A DNA stretch of 9,810 nt. It comes from an uncultured Pelagibacteraceae bacterium. Lineage in GTDB: Bacteria; Pseudomonadota; Alphaproteobacteria; Pelagibacterales; Pelagibacteraceae. Of the stretch, positions 1-7,009 are shown piece after piece (position 1 is the stretch's first letter; each line of letters starts with the position of its first letter). Location of the stretch: the NCBI GenBank assembly GCA_902554135.1, contig CACDNJ010000019.1, positions 1-9,810 on the forward strand. The letters run 5' to 3'. A program made the position numbers and the translations under genes. The notes beneath the pieces were generated by a model. That model saw only the letters and a program-made list of their open reading frames with translations, had not been told where the DNA came from and searched no databases.

Positions 1-1497
1 GAATTTGAATATGTAGAAATACCAGCCGATATAAAAGAACAAGCAGAAAAATATAGGAAAGAATTAATAGAAACAGCTGTAGAACAAGATGAAAAATTAA
101 TGGACGATTATCTTAATGGTAAACAGATAGCGGAAAAGGACATTATCGCCTGTGTAAGAAAAGGGTGTTTAAAATTTGATTTTGTACCAGTTTTAACTGG
201 CTCTGCTTTTAAAAACAAAGGTGTACAGCCATTGCTTGATGCTGTTGTAGATTTCTTACCAAGTCCAAAAGACATAAATTCAATTAAAGGTACAAAACCA
301 AATTCAAAAGATGAAGTTGAAAGAAAATTTGATGATAAAGAACCTTTTTCAGCTTTAGCTTTTAAGGTTGCGAATGATCCTTTCGTTGGTTCTTTGACAT
401 TCATTAGAATTTATTCAGGAACTCTAAAATCAGGAACCGGAATTTACAATACGTCTAAGGATAAAGAAGAAAGAGTTGGAAGAATGTTATTAATGCATGC
501 CAATAGCAGGGAAGACGTGAAAGAAGCAAATGCAGGAGATATCGTTGCTTTAGCGGGTCTTAAACATACTATCACAGGACACACATTATCTGATGAAGAC
601 GATCCAGTTGTTTTAGAACCTATGGAGTTTCCAGACCCAGTTATTGAAATTGCTGTTGAACCGAAAACTAAGGGTGATCAAGAAAAAATGGGAGAGGCTC
701 TAGGTAGATTAGCAAAAGAAGATCCATCATTTAGAGTTTCTTCTGATGAAGAGTCAGGACAAACGATTATAAAAGGAATGGGAGAATTACACTTAGACAT
801 CATTGTTGATAGAATGAAAAGAGAATTCAAAGTAGAAGCAAATATTGGTGCACCGCAGGTTGCGTATAGAGAAACTATTCTAAAACCGGTAACAAGTGTT
901 TATATACATAAAAAACAAAGCGGTGGCGCAGGACAATTTGCAAAAGTTGAATTAACTGTTGAGCCACTAGAACCAGGAAAAGGTAGAGAAGTAGAAAATA
1001 AAATTAAAGGTGGTGCGATACCAAAAGAATTTATACCTGGTGTAGAAAAAGGAATTGAAAGTGTTGCTGATAACGGAATATTAGCTGGGTTCCCTCTGAT
1101 TGATTACAAAGTTACTATTGTTGACGGATTACACCACGATGTTGACTCAAGTGTATTGGCATTCGAAATAGCATCAAGATACTGTTTTAAAGACGCTTGT
1201 ACAAAAGCAACCCTTAAACTTTTAGAACCAATGATGAGAGTAGAAGTTATAACACCAGAAGATTATATGGGTGATGTGATTGGAGATCTTAATAGCAGAA
1301 GAGGTCAAGTATCGACTACCGACAAAAGAGGTAATGCAACAGTTATAAGTGCGATGGTGCCTTTGGCTAATATGTTTGGTTATATAAACAATCTTCGGTC
1401 AATGTCTCAAGGTAGAGCGCAGTATTCAATGTTTTTTGATCACTATGCGAAAGTTCCTCAAAACGTTCAAGACGAAGTAACAAAGAAGATGGCTTAA
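1..1497 (+). CDS. fusA: Elongation factor G, 3' part (N-terminus outside window)
   Basis: EF-G is the cytoplasmic GTPase that drives tRNA-mRNA translocation and, with RRF, ribosome recycling. The frame is open from base 1 and gives 498 residues plus TAA; the family is about 700 long, so roughly the first 200 residues, with the P-loop and other N-terminal GTPase motifs, lie off the left edge. An internal ATG at 100 is not the start: the codons before it encode the usual [13 protein letters not shown] stretch. Visible are the G5-type SAF motif (about residues 68-70, followed by KNKGVQ), the domain II beta-barrel ([10 protein letters not shown]), domain III GMGELHL (259-265), the domain IV tip with His379 in HHDVDSS, which matches the translocation-critical tip histidine, and domain V ([17 protein letters not shown]). 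It belongs to the str operon. The next gene, rpsJ, starts 3 bases after the stop, where many relatives carry tuf. Confidence 0.97.
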   Translation, partial: EFEYVEIPADIKEQAEKYRKELIETAVEQDEKLMDDYLNGKQIAEKDIIACVRKGCLKFDFVPVLTGSAFKNKGVQPLLDAVVDFLPSPKDINSIKGTKPNSKDEVERKFDDKEPFSALAFKVANDPFVGSLTFIRIYSGTLKSGTGIYNTSKDKEERVGRMLLMHANSREDVKEANAGDIVALAGLKHTITGHTLSDEDDPVVLEPMEFPDPVIEIAVEPKTKGDQEKMGEALGRLAKEDPSFRVSSDEESGQTIIKGMGELHLDIIVDRMKREFKVEANIGAPQVAYRETILKPVTSVYIHKKQSGGAGQFAKVELTVEPLEPGKGREVENKIKGGAIPKEFIPGVEKGIESVADNGILAGFPLIDYKVTIVDGLHHDVDSSVLAFEIASRYCFKDACTKATLKLLEPMMRVEVITPEDYMGDVIGDLNSRRGQVSTTDKRGNATVISAMVPLANMFGYINNLRSMSQGRAQYSMFFDHYAKVPQNVQDEVTKKMA

Positions 1498-1500
1498 AAA

Positions 1501-1809
1501 ATGGATAAACAAAACATAAGAATACATCTCAGAGCTTACGACAACAAAATTTTAGATTTATCTACTGAAGAAATTGTAAATACCGCAAAAAGAACTGGAG
1601 CGCAGGTGAAAGGACCTATTCCTTTACCTACAAAAATAGAAAAATTTACAGTATTAAGATCTCCTCATATTGATAAAAAAAGCAGAGAACAGTTTGAAAC
1701 AAGAACACATAAGAGGTTAATAGATATAGTTGAACCCACACCACAAACGGTAGAGGCTTTAATGAAACTAGATTTAGCATCAGGAGTAGACATAGAAATA
1801 AAAATATAA
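1501..1809 (+). CDS. rpsJ: 30S ribosomal protein S10 (NusE)
   Basis: S10 sits in the head of the 30S subunit and, as NusE, also pairs with NusB in transcription antitermination. The 102-residue product is full length for the family. Diagnostic stretches are [10 protein letters not shown] (5-14), [21 protein letters not shown] (24-44), and the ribosome-binding loop [14 protein letters not shown] (53-66), followed by RTHKRL and [14 protein letters not shown]. The ATG is 3 bases after the fusA stop, and only weak purine-rich sequence precedes it (no clear Shine-Dalgarno), so translation is probably coupled to fusA. In E. coli rpsJ heads its own operon behind a long L4-regulated leader; here there is no space for such a leader. 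Identification is secure; the coupling is inference. Confidence 0.98.
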   Translation: MDKQNIRIHLRAYDNKILDLSTEEIVNTAKRTGAQVKGPIPLPTKIEKFTVLRSPHIDKKSREQFETRTHKRLIDIVEPTPQTVEALMKLDLASGVDIEIKI

Positions 1810-1811
1810 TT

Positions 1812-2591
1812 ATGAGCTTAGGATTAGTTGGAAAAAAAATAGGAATGACAAGAGAGTTTTTTACCTCAGGGATTTCTATTCCTGTAACGGTTGTTAAAAT
1901 TGAAAAAGGCAGGGTCATAGACATATATACAAAAGAAAAAAATGGCTATTCAGCCGTTAAATTAGGTTTTGTAAAAATTAAAAATTCAAAACTTACAAAT
2001 CAAATGAAAGGTTTTTTTACTAAAATGAATACTGAACCAAAAAGAATTATAAAAGAATATAGAGTAGAAAAAACTGAAGAATACAAAACTGGAAACGAGA
2101 TAGGCCTTGAAGCATTTAAAGATGTTAAATTTATTGATGTAAGATCACAAACAATTGGAAAAGGATTTGCGGGTGTTATGAAGAAATATAATTTTGGAGG
2201 TTTAAGGGCAAGTCACGGTGTTTCAGTTTCTCATAGAGCTCACGGTTCAACTGGCCAAAACCAAGATCCGGGAAAAGTTTTTAAAGGTAAGAAGATGGCA
2301 GGCCATATGGGAGCAAAATTTAGAACAATTTTAAATTTAGAAGTGGTCAGGTCTGATTTAGAAAATAGTTTAATTTATATTAAGGGATCAATACCTGGAT
2401 CAAAAAATTCTCTAATCTTTTTAAGAAAATCTAAAAAATCATTTAATAGAAAAACAAGCGTTGAGAAATATGCTCAAGCAAGCAAAGAAACAGCTAAAGC
2501 AGGAACCAAGAAAGCTGCACCGAAGAAAGCTGAGGAAAAAAAAGCAGTACCGAAAGAACAACCAAAAAAGGAATCCCCTAAAAAGAAATAA
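1812..2591 (+). CDS. rplC: 50S ribosomal protein L3 with a lysine/alanine-rich C-terminal tail
   Basis: L3 binds 23S rRNA early in 50S assembly and sends a loop towards the peptidyl transferase centre. The core is standard: [13 protein letters not shown] near the N-terminus, [15 protein letters not shown] (116-130), and the central loop [25 protein letters not shown], whose GQNQ segment (148-151) contains the glutamine region methylated by PrmB in E. coli. The usual end is near residue 205-210. This protein runs to 259: residues about 210-259 form a low-complexity tail made mostly of Lys, Ala, Pro and Glu (for example [14 protein letters not shown]). The tail is in frame, ends in TAA, and is followed after 3 bases by rplD, so no frameshift is needed to explain it. 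The gene starts 2 bases after rpsJ with no clear Shine-Dalgarno. The role of the tail is unknown. Confidence 0.97.
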   Translation: MSLGLVGKKIGMTREFFTSGISIPVTVVKIEKGRVIDIYTKEKNGYSAVKLGFVKIKNSKLTNQMKGFFTKMNTEPKRIIKEYRVEKTEEYKTGNEIGLEAFKDVKFIDVRSQTIGKGFAGVMKKYNFGGLRASHGVSVSHRAHGSTGQNQDPGKVFKGKKMAGHMGAKFRTILNLEVVRSDLENSLIYIKGSIPGSKNSLIFLRKSKKSFNRKTSVEKYAQASKETAKAGTKKAAPKKAEEKKAVPKEQPKKESPKKK

Positions 2592-2594
2592 ATT

Positions 2595-3230
2595 ATGAAC
2601 ATTAAAGTATTGAACATTGATGGTGGTAAAGGCAAAGAGTTAAAGGTATCTGATAATTTAGCTGGCCTTAAAGTTAATAATAGACTTTTAAAGTATGTTA
2701 TTGATTGGCAACTTAATCATTCTAAAAAAAGAGTGGCAAAAACAAAACAAAGAAATGAAATTGTAGGTTCAACTCGTAAAATTTATGCACAAAAAGGAAC
2801 AGGAGGAGCAAGACACTCAAGCAGAAAAGCTCCTTTATTTGTTGGAGGCGGTGTTGCTCATGGACCAAAAGGAGATAATTATAAAATTAAAAAGATTAAT
2901 AAAAAAATTAGAAAACTTGCTCTAGCACAAACTATTTCAAAGAAGAAATTAAATAATGAACTTTTTATTTTTGATGATGTAAAAAAAGAAATTAAAAAAA
3001 CAAAAGTTTTTAATACTTTTTTAAGCAAAAACAAAATATCAAACGTACTTATTGTTTCCGATAAAGAAACGGAAAAAAATATTATTAAATCTGTTAGAAA
3101 TTTACCTGATGTAAAATTGATTAATGATTCAGGAACTAATGTTTATGATCTTGTCAAATATAAGAATGTTTTATTTACAACAAGTTCTATCAAAAATATT
3201 CAAGAAAGATTAACTAATGAAAAAAATTAA
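2595..3230 (+). CDS. rplD: 50S ribosomal protein L4
   Basis: L4 is an early-assembly 50S protein whose long loop lines the narrowest part of the peptide exit tunnel. The product has 211 residues, close to the family's usual 200-210. The loop is recognisable as GSTRKIYAQKGTGGARHSS (58-76) followed by RKAPLFVGGGVAHGPKG; the KGTGGAR tip corresponds to the region where macrolide-resistance changes arise in other bacteria. In E. coli L4 represses the S10 operon through the rpsJ leader and RNase E; that leader is missing here, so regulation by L4, if any, must act elsewhere. The last 14 bases overlap the start of rplW in another frame. The C-terminal half is lysine/asparagine-rich, as expected for an AT-rich genome. 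Confidence 0.97.
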   Translation: MNIKVLNIDGGKGKELKVSDNLAGLKVNNRLLKYVIDWQLNHSKKRVAKTKQRNEIVGSTRKIYAQKGTGGARHSSRKAPLFVGGGVAHGPKGDNYKIKKINKKIRKLALAQTISKKKLNNELFIFDDVKKEIKKTKVFNTFLSKNKISNVLIVSDKETEKNIIKSVRNLPDVKLINDSGTNVYDLVKYKNVLFTTSSIKNIQERLTNEKN

Positions 3231-3510
3231 TTATTTAGATTCAATAATACATCCCATTATTACAGAAAAGGCCACAAGTCTTTCTGAACAAAACAAAGTT
3301 ATGTTTAAAGTTCATAACAACGCATCAAAGAAATCAATAAAAAAGAATATTGAAAAAATATTTAAAGTTAATGTTATTAAAGTGAACACAGTTAAGAAAA
3401 AATCTAAGATTAAACTTGTCAGAAATAGAATTGGAAAGAAAAAAGGATATAAAAAGGCAATTGTAACTTTAAAAAAAGGTCAAAGCATAGATCTTGCAAC
3501 AGGAGTTTAA
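3217..3510 (+). CDS. rplW: 50S ribosomal protein L23
   Basis: L23 lies at the mouth of the exit tunnel and is the docking site for trigger factor and the signal recognition particle. The 97-residue product is of normal length. The N-terminal IIHPIITEKAT (10-20) is the family signature; Glu17 is in the place of E. coli Glu18, the trigger factor contact. The middle FKVNVIKVNTVKKKSK (49-64) and the end RIGKKKGYKKAIVTLKKGQ (71-89) also match the family. The ATG lies inside the last codons of rplD (14-base overlap), with a purine run AAGAAAG a few bases upstream, so coupled translation is likely. No unusual features. Confidence 0.97.
   Translation: MKKINYLDSIIHPIITEKATSLSEQNKVMFKVHNNASKKSIKKNIEKIFKVNVIKVNTVKKKSKIKLVRNRIGKKKGYKKAIVTLKKGQSIDLATGV
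3501..3505 (+). promoter_or_regulatory. Shine-Dalgarno for rplB
   Basis: AGGAG, in the last codons of rplW, sits 9 bases before the rplB ATG at 3515. It is one of the clearer ribosome-binding sites in the first half of the cluster and supports that start. Confidence 0.7.
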
Positions 3511-3514
3511 ATAG

Positions 3515-4351
3515 ATGGCTTTAAAAACATATAAACCATATACAAAATCGACAAGAACAACCGTTCTTGTCGATAGAAAAAATCTTTGGAAAGGATCTCC
3601 ATTCAAATCCTTAACAAGGGGAAAGGTTTCTTCTGGAGGCAGAAATAATCTGGGAAGAATTACATCGAGAGCAAAGGGGGCTGGACACAAGAAGAGATAT
3701 AGAATTATAGATTTTCATAGAAATAAAATCGATATGAAAGGCAAAGTTGAAAGAATAGAGTACGATCCTAACAGATCTTCACACATTGCTTTAATTAAAT
3801 ATGATGACAACATAAGAAATTATATTATTTGTCCGCAGAATATAAAAGTTGGAGACGATATAGTTTCAGGAAATAAAAAAGAAATTAAAATTGGAAATTG
3901 TATGCCTTTAAGTGATATTCCACCAGGTACCCAGGTTCATAATGTAGAATTAGTAGAGGGTGGAGGAGGAAAACTTGCTAGGTCTGCTGGATCATCAGTT
4001 ACTCTTTCAGGATTTGATGATGAATACGCAATTATTAAACTTTCTTCTGGAGAAACAAGAAAGGTAAGAAGGAATTGTAAAGCAACGATAGGTACTGTTT
4101 CAAATCCAGATCAAAAAAATATTAAAATTGGTAAGGCTGGAAGAAACAGATGGAAAGGAAAAAGACCATTAACTAGAGGAGTTGCAAAAAATCCAGTTGA
4201 TCACCCACATGGAGGAGGAGAAGGAAAAACAGCAGGAGGAAGAAACCCTGTGTCACCATGGGGTCAGTCAGCAAAGGGATTAAAAACTAGAAGACCTCAA
4301 AGAAGTGATAAATTTATAATTTCGAGAAGAAAAAAAGGTATTAGAACATGA
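3515..4351 (+). CDS. rplB: 50S ribosomal protein L2
   Basis: L2 is a primary 23S rRNA-binding protein required for subunit association and peptidyl transferase function. The product is 278 residues, close to the 273-280 usual. Signatures in order: [25 protein letters not shown] (39-63), [20 protein letters not shown] segment (about 80-96), [19 protein letters not shown] (141-159), and DHPHGGGEG (229-237), where His230/His232 include the equivalent of E. coli His229. An AGGAG Shine-Dalgarno (3501-3505) lies 9 bases before the ATG, which fixes the start. A perfect 12-bp inverted repeat is embedded at codons 11-20. The gene ends in TGA that overlaps the rpsS ATG as ATGA. Confidence 0.98.
   Translation: MALKTYKPYTKSTRTTVLVDRKNLWKGSPFKSLTRGKVSSGGRNNLGRITSRAKGAGHKKRYRIIDFHRNKIDMKGKVERIEYDPNRSSHIALIKYDDNIRNYIICPQNIKVGDDIVSGNKKEIKIGNCMPLSDIPPGTQVHNVELVEGGGGKLARSAGSSVTLSGFDDEYAIIKLSSGETRKVRRNCKATIGTVSNPDQKNIKIGKAGRNRWKGKRPLTRGVAKNPVDHPHGGGEGKTAGGRNPVSPWGQSAKGLKTRRPQRSDKFIISRRKKGIRT
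3547..3574 (+). repeat. Perfect 12-bp inverted repeat (stem-loop) inside rplB
   Basis: The arm atcgacaagaac (3547-3558) is followed by a 4-base loop aacc (3559-3562) and the exact reverse complement gttcttgtcgat (3563-3574). The stem has 5 G-C and 7 A-T pairs and no mismatch. It covers codons 11-20 of rplB (STRTTVLVD region), starting 32 bases after the start codon. It is not followed by a T run, so it does not look like an intrinsic terminator. A weaker stem (AAGGAT 3591-3596 with ATCCTT 3607-3612) follows. A role in translation of rplB or transcript processing is possible but unproven. Confidence 0.75.
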
Positions 4352-4785
4352 GCAGAGGAATTTGGAAGGGTCCATTCGTTCATCCCAGCTTATTAAAAAA
4401 AGTTGATAAGCAAAAAGAACAATCAAGAAAAATGCCTATCAAGACCTGGTCGAGAAATTCTACAATAATTCCTGAATTTGTTGGACATAGTTTTTTAATA
4501 CATAATGGAAAAGGTTTTATTCCAATTACTATATCAGAAGAAATGGTTGGTCATAAATTAGGAGAATTTTCACCAACAAGAAAATTTGTTGCACACACAG
4601 CTGCAGACAAGAAGGCAGCGGCAGAAGCAGCTTCGGGAGCTGCACCAAAAGCAGCACCAGGAGCAGCACCAAAAGCAGCACCAGGAGCAGCACCAGGAGC
4701 AGCACCAGGAGCAGCACCAAAGGCAGCACCAGGAGCAGCACCAAAGGCACCACCAGCAGCAGCACCAAAAAAGGATAAAAAATGA
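4348..4785 (+). CDS. rpsS: 30S ribosomal protein S19 with an Ala-Pro repeat tail
   Basis: S19 binds 16S rRNA in the 30S head with S13, near the A and P sites and the bridge to the 50S subunit. Residues 1-88 are the whole ordinary domain: [10 protein letters not shown] (2-11), [19 protein letters not shown] (31-49), [14 protein letters not shown] (67-80). The family normally ends near residue 92. Here it continues to 145 with KAAAEAASG and then nine exact AAP(K/G) tetrapeptides (98-133), one degenerate unit (APPA), a last AAPK, and KDKK. The tail is in frame with the core, is encoded by a 12-base tandem repeat, and runs into an ATGA overlap with rplV. The start overlaps the rplB stop (ATGA) and has AAGG at 4335-4338 upstream. 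The core function is secure; the function of the tail is unknown. Confidence 0.96.
   Translation: MSRGIWKGPFVHPSLLKKVDKQKEQSRKMPIKTWSRNSTIIPEFVGHSFLIHNGKGFIPITISEEMVGHKLGEFSPTRKFVAHTAADKKAAAEAASGAAPKAAPGAAPKAAPGAAPGAAPGAAPKAAPGAAPKAPPAAAPKKDKK
4639..4770 (+). repeat. 12-base tandem repeat coding for AAPK/AAPG
   Basis: Eleven 12-base units encode residues 98-141 of S19. The consensus is gcagcaccagga or gcagcaccaaaa/g. Units read K,G,K,G,G,G,K,G,K at the fourth residue, then a degenerate unit (APPA), then K. Third-codon bases are almost identical between units (GCA, CCA, GGA), which points to recent duplication rather than selection on each codon. The tract is much richer in G+C than its surroundings and has no stop in several frames, which creates long but spurious open frames on both strands. 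Confidence 0.93.
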
Positions 4786-5159
4786 GTGAAAAAAACAATA
4801 TAATAAAAGCAATAAATAAAAATGTTAGAAGCGGAGCTAGAAAAGCAAATTTGGTGCTTAATTTTATTAAAGGAAAAAAAGCAGATATAGCAATTAGAGA
4901 TTTAGAATTTACACGAAAAAAAGTTGCTGAGGACATTAAGAAAACAGTAAAATCAGCAATCGCTAACGCTGAAAACAATTATCAATACGATATAGATAAT
5001 CTCTACATAAAAGAAGCTTATGCAGGAAAATCTATAGTAATGAAGAGATTTAGACCTAGAGCTAAAGGAAGAGCCTCTCCAATTAAAAAACCTTTTAGTA
5101 GAGTTACAATAATTTTAGAGGAAAAGAAAACAGATAAGAGAGAAGGAGCAAAGAAATAA
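4782..5159 (+). CDS. rplV: 50S ribosomal protein L22
   Basis: L22 binds all domains of 23S rRNA, and its long hairpin lines the exit tunnel opposite L4. The product has 125 residues; the family is about 110-130. Visible are [21 protein letters not shown] (15-35), with the first part in place of the common RVSPQK, the SAIANAENN helix (58-66), and the tunnel hairpin [19 protein letters not shown] (86-104), where MKR (87-89) matches the triplet whose loss gives erythromycin resistance in E. coli. A lysine-rich end ([13 protein letters not shown]) follows the last strand. The ATG overlaps the rpsS TGA, and an AAGGA at 4771-4775, just after the rpsS repeat, is spaced 6 bases from it, supporting this start. 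Confidence 0.96.
   Translation: MSEKNNIIKAINKNVRSGARKANLVLNFIKGKKADIAIRDLEFTRKKVAEDIKKTVKSAIANAENNYQYDIDNLYIKEAYAGKSIVMKRFRPRAKGRASPIKKPFSRVTIILEEKKTDKREGAKK
5143..5148 (+). promoter_or_regulatory. Shine-Dalgarno for rpsC
   Basis: AAGGAG lies 10 bases before the rpsC ATG at 5159 and within the last codons of rplV. It supports the choice of the start that overlaps the rplV TAA by one base. Confidence 0.7.
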
Positions 5160-5845
5160 TGGGACAGAAAGTTAATCCTATAGGTTTTAGACTTGGAATC
5201 AACAGAGGTTGGGATTCAATCTGGTTTGCAAGAAAATCAGATTATGGAAAATATTTAATTGAGGATTATAAAATTAGAGACTTTATAAAAAAAAATATAA
5301 CAAATTCAGGAGTCTCAGAAATTGTAATTGAAAGATCAGGAAAAAAATGTTCTATTTTTATACACACATCTAGACCAGGGTTTGTAATAGGAAAAAAAGG
5401 CTCTGATATAGAGAAAATAAAAGGAAAGATCTCTAAAATCACAGATAGTGAAGTTTCTGTAAACATCAAAGAAATTAAAAAACCAGAATTAAATGCGTAT
5501 TTGGTTGCAGAAAATATTTCTCAGCAGTTAGTTAAACGTATTGCTTATAGAAGAGCTATGAAAAGAGCAATGCAATCCGCAATGAGACTTGGAGCCAAAG
5601 GTATTAAAGTAACTTTGAGCGGAAGATTAGCAGGGAACGAAATTGCAAGAAGCGAATGGTTAAGAGAGGGAAGTATACCTCTACATACTTTAAGAGCAAA
5701 TCTTGATTATGCTGAATCAGAAGCATTAACAACCTACGGAATTATTGGAGTGAAAGTTTGGATATATAAAGGCGAAATTTTCTTAAAAGACGTTAATAAA
5801 CAAAAAATGGAAAGGGCTAAAAATGCTTCAACCAACAAGAAGTAA
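5159..5845 (+). CDS. rpsC: 30S ribosomal protein S3
   Basis: S3 lines the mRNA entry tunnel in the 30S head and contributes to the ribosome's mRNA helicase activity. At 228 residues it is full length. The N-terminus [13 protein letters not shown] is the family start. The KH domain carries GFVIGKKG (74-81). The C-terminal domain has [22 protein letters not shown] (130-151), with Arg131, Arg132 and Lys135 at the positions implicated in helicase activity in E. coli, then [14 protein letters not shown] and [12 protein letters not shown]. It overlaps the rplV stop by one base. Its own last 23 bases overlap rplP in another frame; the S3 end (KNASTNKK) is the variable tail, so the overlap costs no conserved residue. 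Confidence 0.98.
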   Translation: MGQKVNPIGFRLGINRGWDSIWFARKSDYGKYLIEDYKIRDFIKKNITNSGVSEIVIERSGKKCSIFIHTSRPGFVIGKKGSDIEKIKGKISKITDSEVSVNIKEIKKPELNAYLVAENISQQLVKRIAYRRAMKRAMQSAMRLGAKGIKVTLSGRLAGNEIARSEWLREGSIPLHTLRANLDYAESEALTTYGIIGVKVWIYKGEIFLKDVNKQKMERAKNASTNKK

Positions 5846-6227
5846 ATTTAGAAAAGCGCACAAAGGAAGAATTCATGGAAACGCTACCAGAGCGAGCTCT
5901 TTAAACTACGGTGAATTTGGATTGAAGGCTATACAGCCAGATAGAGTAATCGGAAAGCAAATTGAAGCTGCAAGAGTTGCATTAACGAGACACATGAAAA
6001 GAACAGGTAAAGTTTGGTCAAGAATATTTCCAAACATTCCAGTCTCAAAAAAACCTACAGAAGTTAGAATGGGAAAAGGAAAAGGTTCACCAGAATATTG
6101 GGCGTGCAGAGTAAAACCGGGAAGAATTTTATTTGAGGTTGACGGAGTATCAGAAGAAGTTGCTAGAGAAGCTCTGTATAAAGCTTCAGCAAAACTTCCG
6201 ATAAAAACAAAATTTGTTAAAAGATAA
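5823..6227 (+). CDS. rplP: 50S ribosomal protein L16
   Basis: L16 helps position the A-site tRNA acceptor arm and is needed for late 50S assembly. The 134 residues match the family's 136-138. The start is set by [19 protein letters not shown], the nearly invariant N-terminus, even though this means a 23-base overlap with rpsC; AAAGGG at 5811-5816, 6 bases upstream, supports it. EVRMGKGKG (80-88) contains Arg82, aligned with E. coli Arg81, the residue hydroxylated by YcfD-type oxygenases. The end [12 protein letters not shown] is typical. Two bases separate it from rpmC. Confidence 0.98.
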   Translation: MLQPTRSKFRKAHKGRIHGNATRASSLNYGEFGLKAIQPDRVIGKQIEAARVALTRHMKRTGKVWSRIFPNIPVSKKPTEVRMGKGKGSPEYWACRVKPGRILFEVDGVSEEVAREALYKASAKLPIKTKFVKR

Positions 6228-6229
6228 TT

Positions 6230-6415
6230 ATGAAAAAAAAGGAAACAAAAAAGTTAACAAAAGATCAATCTTTGAGAGAAATACAAAAACTCAAAAAAGA
6301 CTTGTTTAATATGAGATTTAAAAAGATAAATGGACAAGTTCAAAATGTGGCTGAATTCACAACAATAAAAAGAAATATAGCAAGACTATATAACAACTTA
6401 CAAGGAAAAAAATGA
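6230..6415 (+). CDS. rpmC: 50S ribosomal protein L29
   Basis: L29 is a small two-helix protein next to L23 at the tunnel exit, near the chaperone and SRP docking area. The product has 61 residues, a usual length. The core [19 protein letters not shown] (25-43) and [12 protein letters not shown] (46-57) is the family pattern (LFNLRFQ..GQLEN....VRR.IAR in relatives). The gene starts 2 bases after rplP, with no clear Shine-Dalgarno, and its first codons contain a run of eight A. It ends with ATGA shared with rpsQ. Confidence 0.95.
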   Translation: MKKKETKKLTKDQSLREIQKLKKDLFNMRFKKINGQVQNVAEFTTIKRNIARLYNNLQGKK

Positions 6416-6642
6416 CAAAGAGAATTTTACAGGGAGAGGTTGTTAGTAACAAGAACGATAAGACTATTGTTGTTAAAGTTGAAAGAAGGTTTAGACATCC
6501 TTTTTATGGGAAAGTTATATCAAGATCTAAAAAATATCATGCACATGATGAAAAAAATAAATACAAAAAAGGAGATATTGTGAAAATTATTGAGTCCAAA
6601 CCAATATCAAAGCTCAAAACATGGGAGGTATTTGAAAAGTGA
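6412..6642 (+). CDS. rpsQ: 30S ribosomal protein S17
   Basis: S17 is an OB-fold protein that binds 16S rRNA in the 30S body early in assembly. The 76 residues fit the family. Motifs: [21 protein letters not shown] (6-26), HPFYGK (29-34), KKYHAHDE (40-47), [18 protein letters not shown] (54-71). The ATG overlaps the rpmC TGA; AAGGA at 6402-6406, 5 bases upstream, supports the start. It is the last gene of the classic S10 operon, yet its stop overlaps the rplN start, so the S10 and spc operons are joined here. Confidence 0.97.
   Translation: MTKRILQGEVVSNKNDKTIVVKVERRFRHPFYGKVISRSKKYHAHDEKNKYKKGDIVKIIESKPISKLKTWEVFEK
6624..6628 (+). promoter_or_regulatory. Shine-Dalgarno deciding the GTG start of rplN
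   Basis: GGAGG lies 10 bases before the GTG at 6639, inside the end of rpsQ. There is no ATG in a suitable place, and the conserved L14 N-terminus begins exactly at this GTG, so the site supports a non-ATG start. Confidence 0.75.
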
Positions 6643-7007
6643 TACAAGTACAAACAGAATTACAGGTTGCTGATAACACTGGGGCAAAAAGAGTTGAGTG
6701 TATAAAGGTTTTGGGAGGCTCCAAAAGAAGATATGCCGGAGTGGGCGACTTAATAGTGGTTAGTGTTAAGGACGCTTTACCAAACGGAAAAGTTAAAAAA
6801 GGATCAGTACACAAAGCAGTTGTTGTAAGAACAAAAAAGGAGATTTTTAGAAAAGATGGATCAAAAGTTCAATTCGACAGTAATTCTGTGGTTTTAACAG
6901 ATGAAAAAGGAGAACCTATAGGAACTAGAATTTTTGGACCAGTTACTAGAGAACTGAGAACAAGAGGACAAACAAAAATAATTTCTTTAGCACCGGAGGT
7001 TTTATAA
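6639..7007 (+). CDS. rplN: 50S ribosomal protein L14 (GTG start)
   Basis: L14 binds 23S rRNA with L3 and L19, forms an intersubunit bridge, and is the docking site of the silencing factor RsfS in other bacteria. The 122 residues are exactly the usual length. Motifs: [19 protein letters not shown] (1-19), [19 protein letters not shown] (21-39), the signature [14 protein letters not shown] (73-86), and [12 protein letters not shown] (91-102), ending SLAPEVL. This is the only gene here that starts with GTG; it overlaps the rpsQ stop as GTGA. It begins the spc set. The end of the gene carries the GGAGG that serves rplX. Confidence 0.98.
   Translation: MIQVQTELQVADNTGAKRVECIKVLGGSKRRYAGVGDLIVVSVKDALPNGKVKKGSVHKAVVVRTKKEIFRKDGSKVQFDSNSVVLTDEKGEPIGTRIFGPVTRELRTRGQTKIISLAPEVL
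6995..6999 (+). promoter_or_regulatory. Shine-Dalgarno for rplX
   Basis: GGAGG at the end of rplN lies 10 bases before the rplX ATG at 7010. It fixes the start of this unusually short L24 gene and argues against an upstream missed N-terminus. Confidence 0.7.
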
Positions 7008-7009
7008 AT

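Noticed and set aside
108..404. Reverse-strand open frames over fusA, rplC, rplB, rpsC, rplN and rplE
   Set aside because: Each lies fully over a conserved forward gene and its product resembles nothing recognisable; they are shadow frames of AT-rich coding DNA.
100..1497. fusA starting at the ATG at 100
   Set aside because: The frame is open to base 1, and the upstream codons encode conserved EF-G sequence, so the gene is cut by the window edge.
1480..1515. Promoter or S10 leader before rpsJ
   Set aside because: Only 3 bases separate the genes, and I saw no convincing -35/-10 pair in the end of fusA.
3547..3574. Intrinsic terminator at the rplB stem-loop
   Set aside because: It is inside an essential gene, only 5 of 12 pairs are G-C, and it is followed by A-rich and not T-rich sequence.
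4639..4770. Possible CRISPR array or other non-coding repeat
   Set aside because: Units are 12 bases, directly adjacent, without spacers, and keep the reading frame of rpsS. This is a coding tandem repeat.
4586..4789. Forward open frame with a Gln/His repeat (QHQKQHQE style)
   Set aside because: It is the +1 reading of the same rpsS repeat. The in-frame reading continues the conserved S19 domain and leads into the rplV overlap.
4529..4978. Long reverse-strand open frame with a Leu/Val repeat that looks like a membrane protein, and a second reverse frame rich in Cys and Trp (4570-4812)
   Set aside because: Both are antisense readings of the 12-base repeat in rpsS, which has no stops in these frames. 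Neither resembles a known family, and both lie over conserved ribosomal genes.
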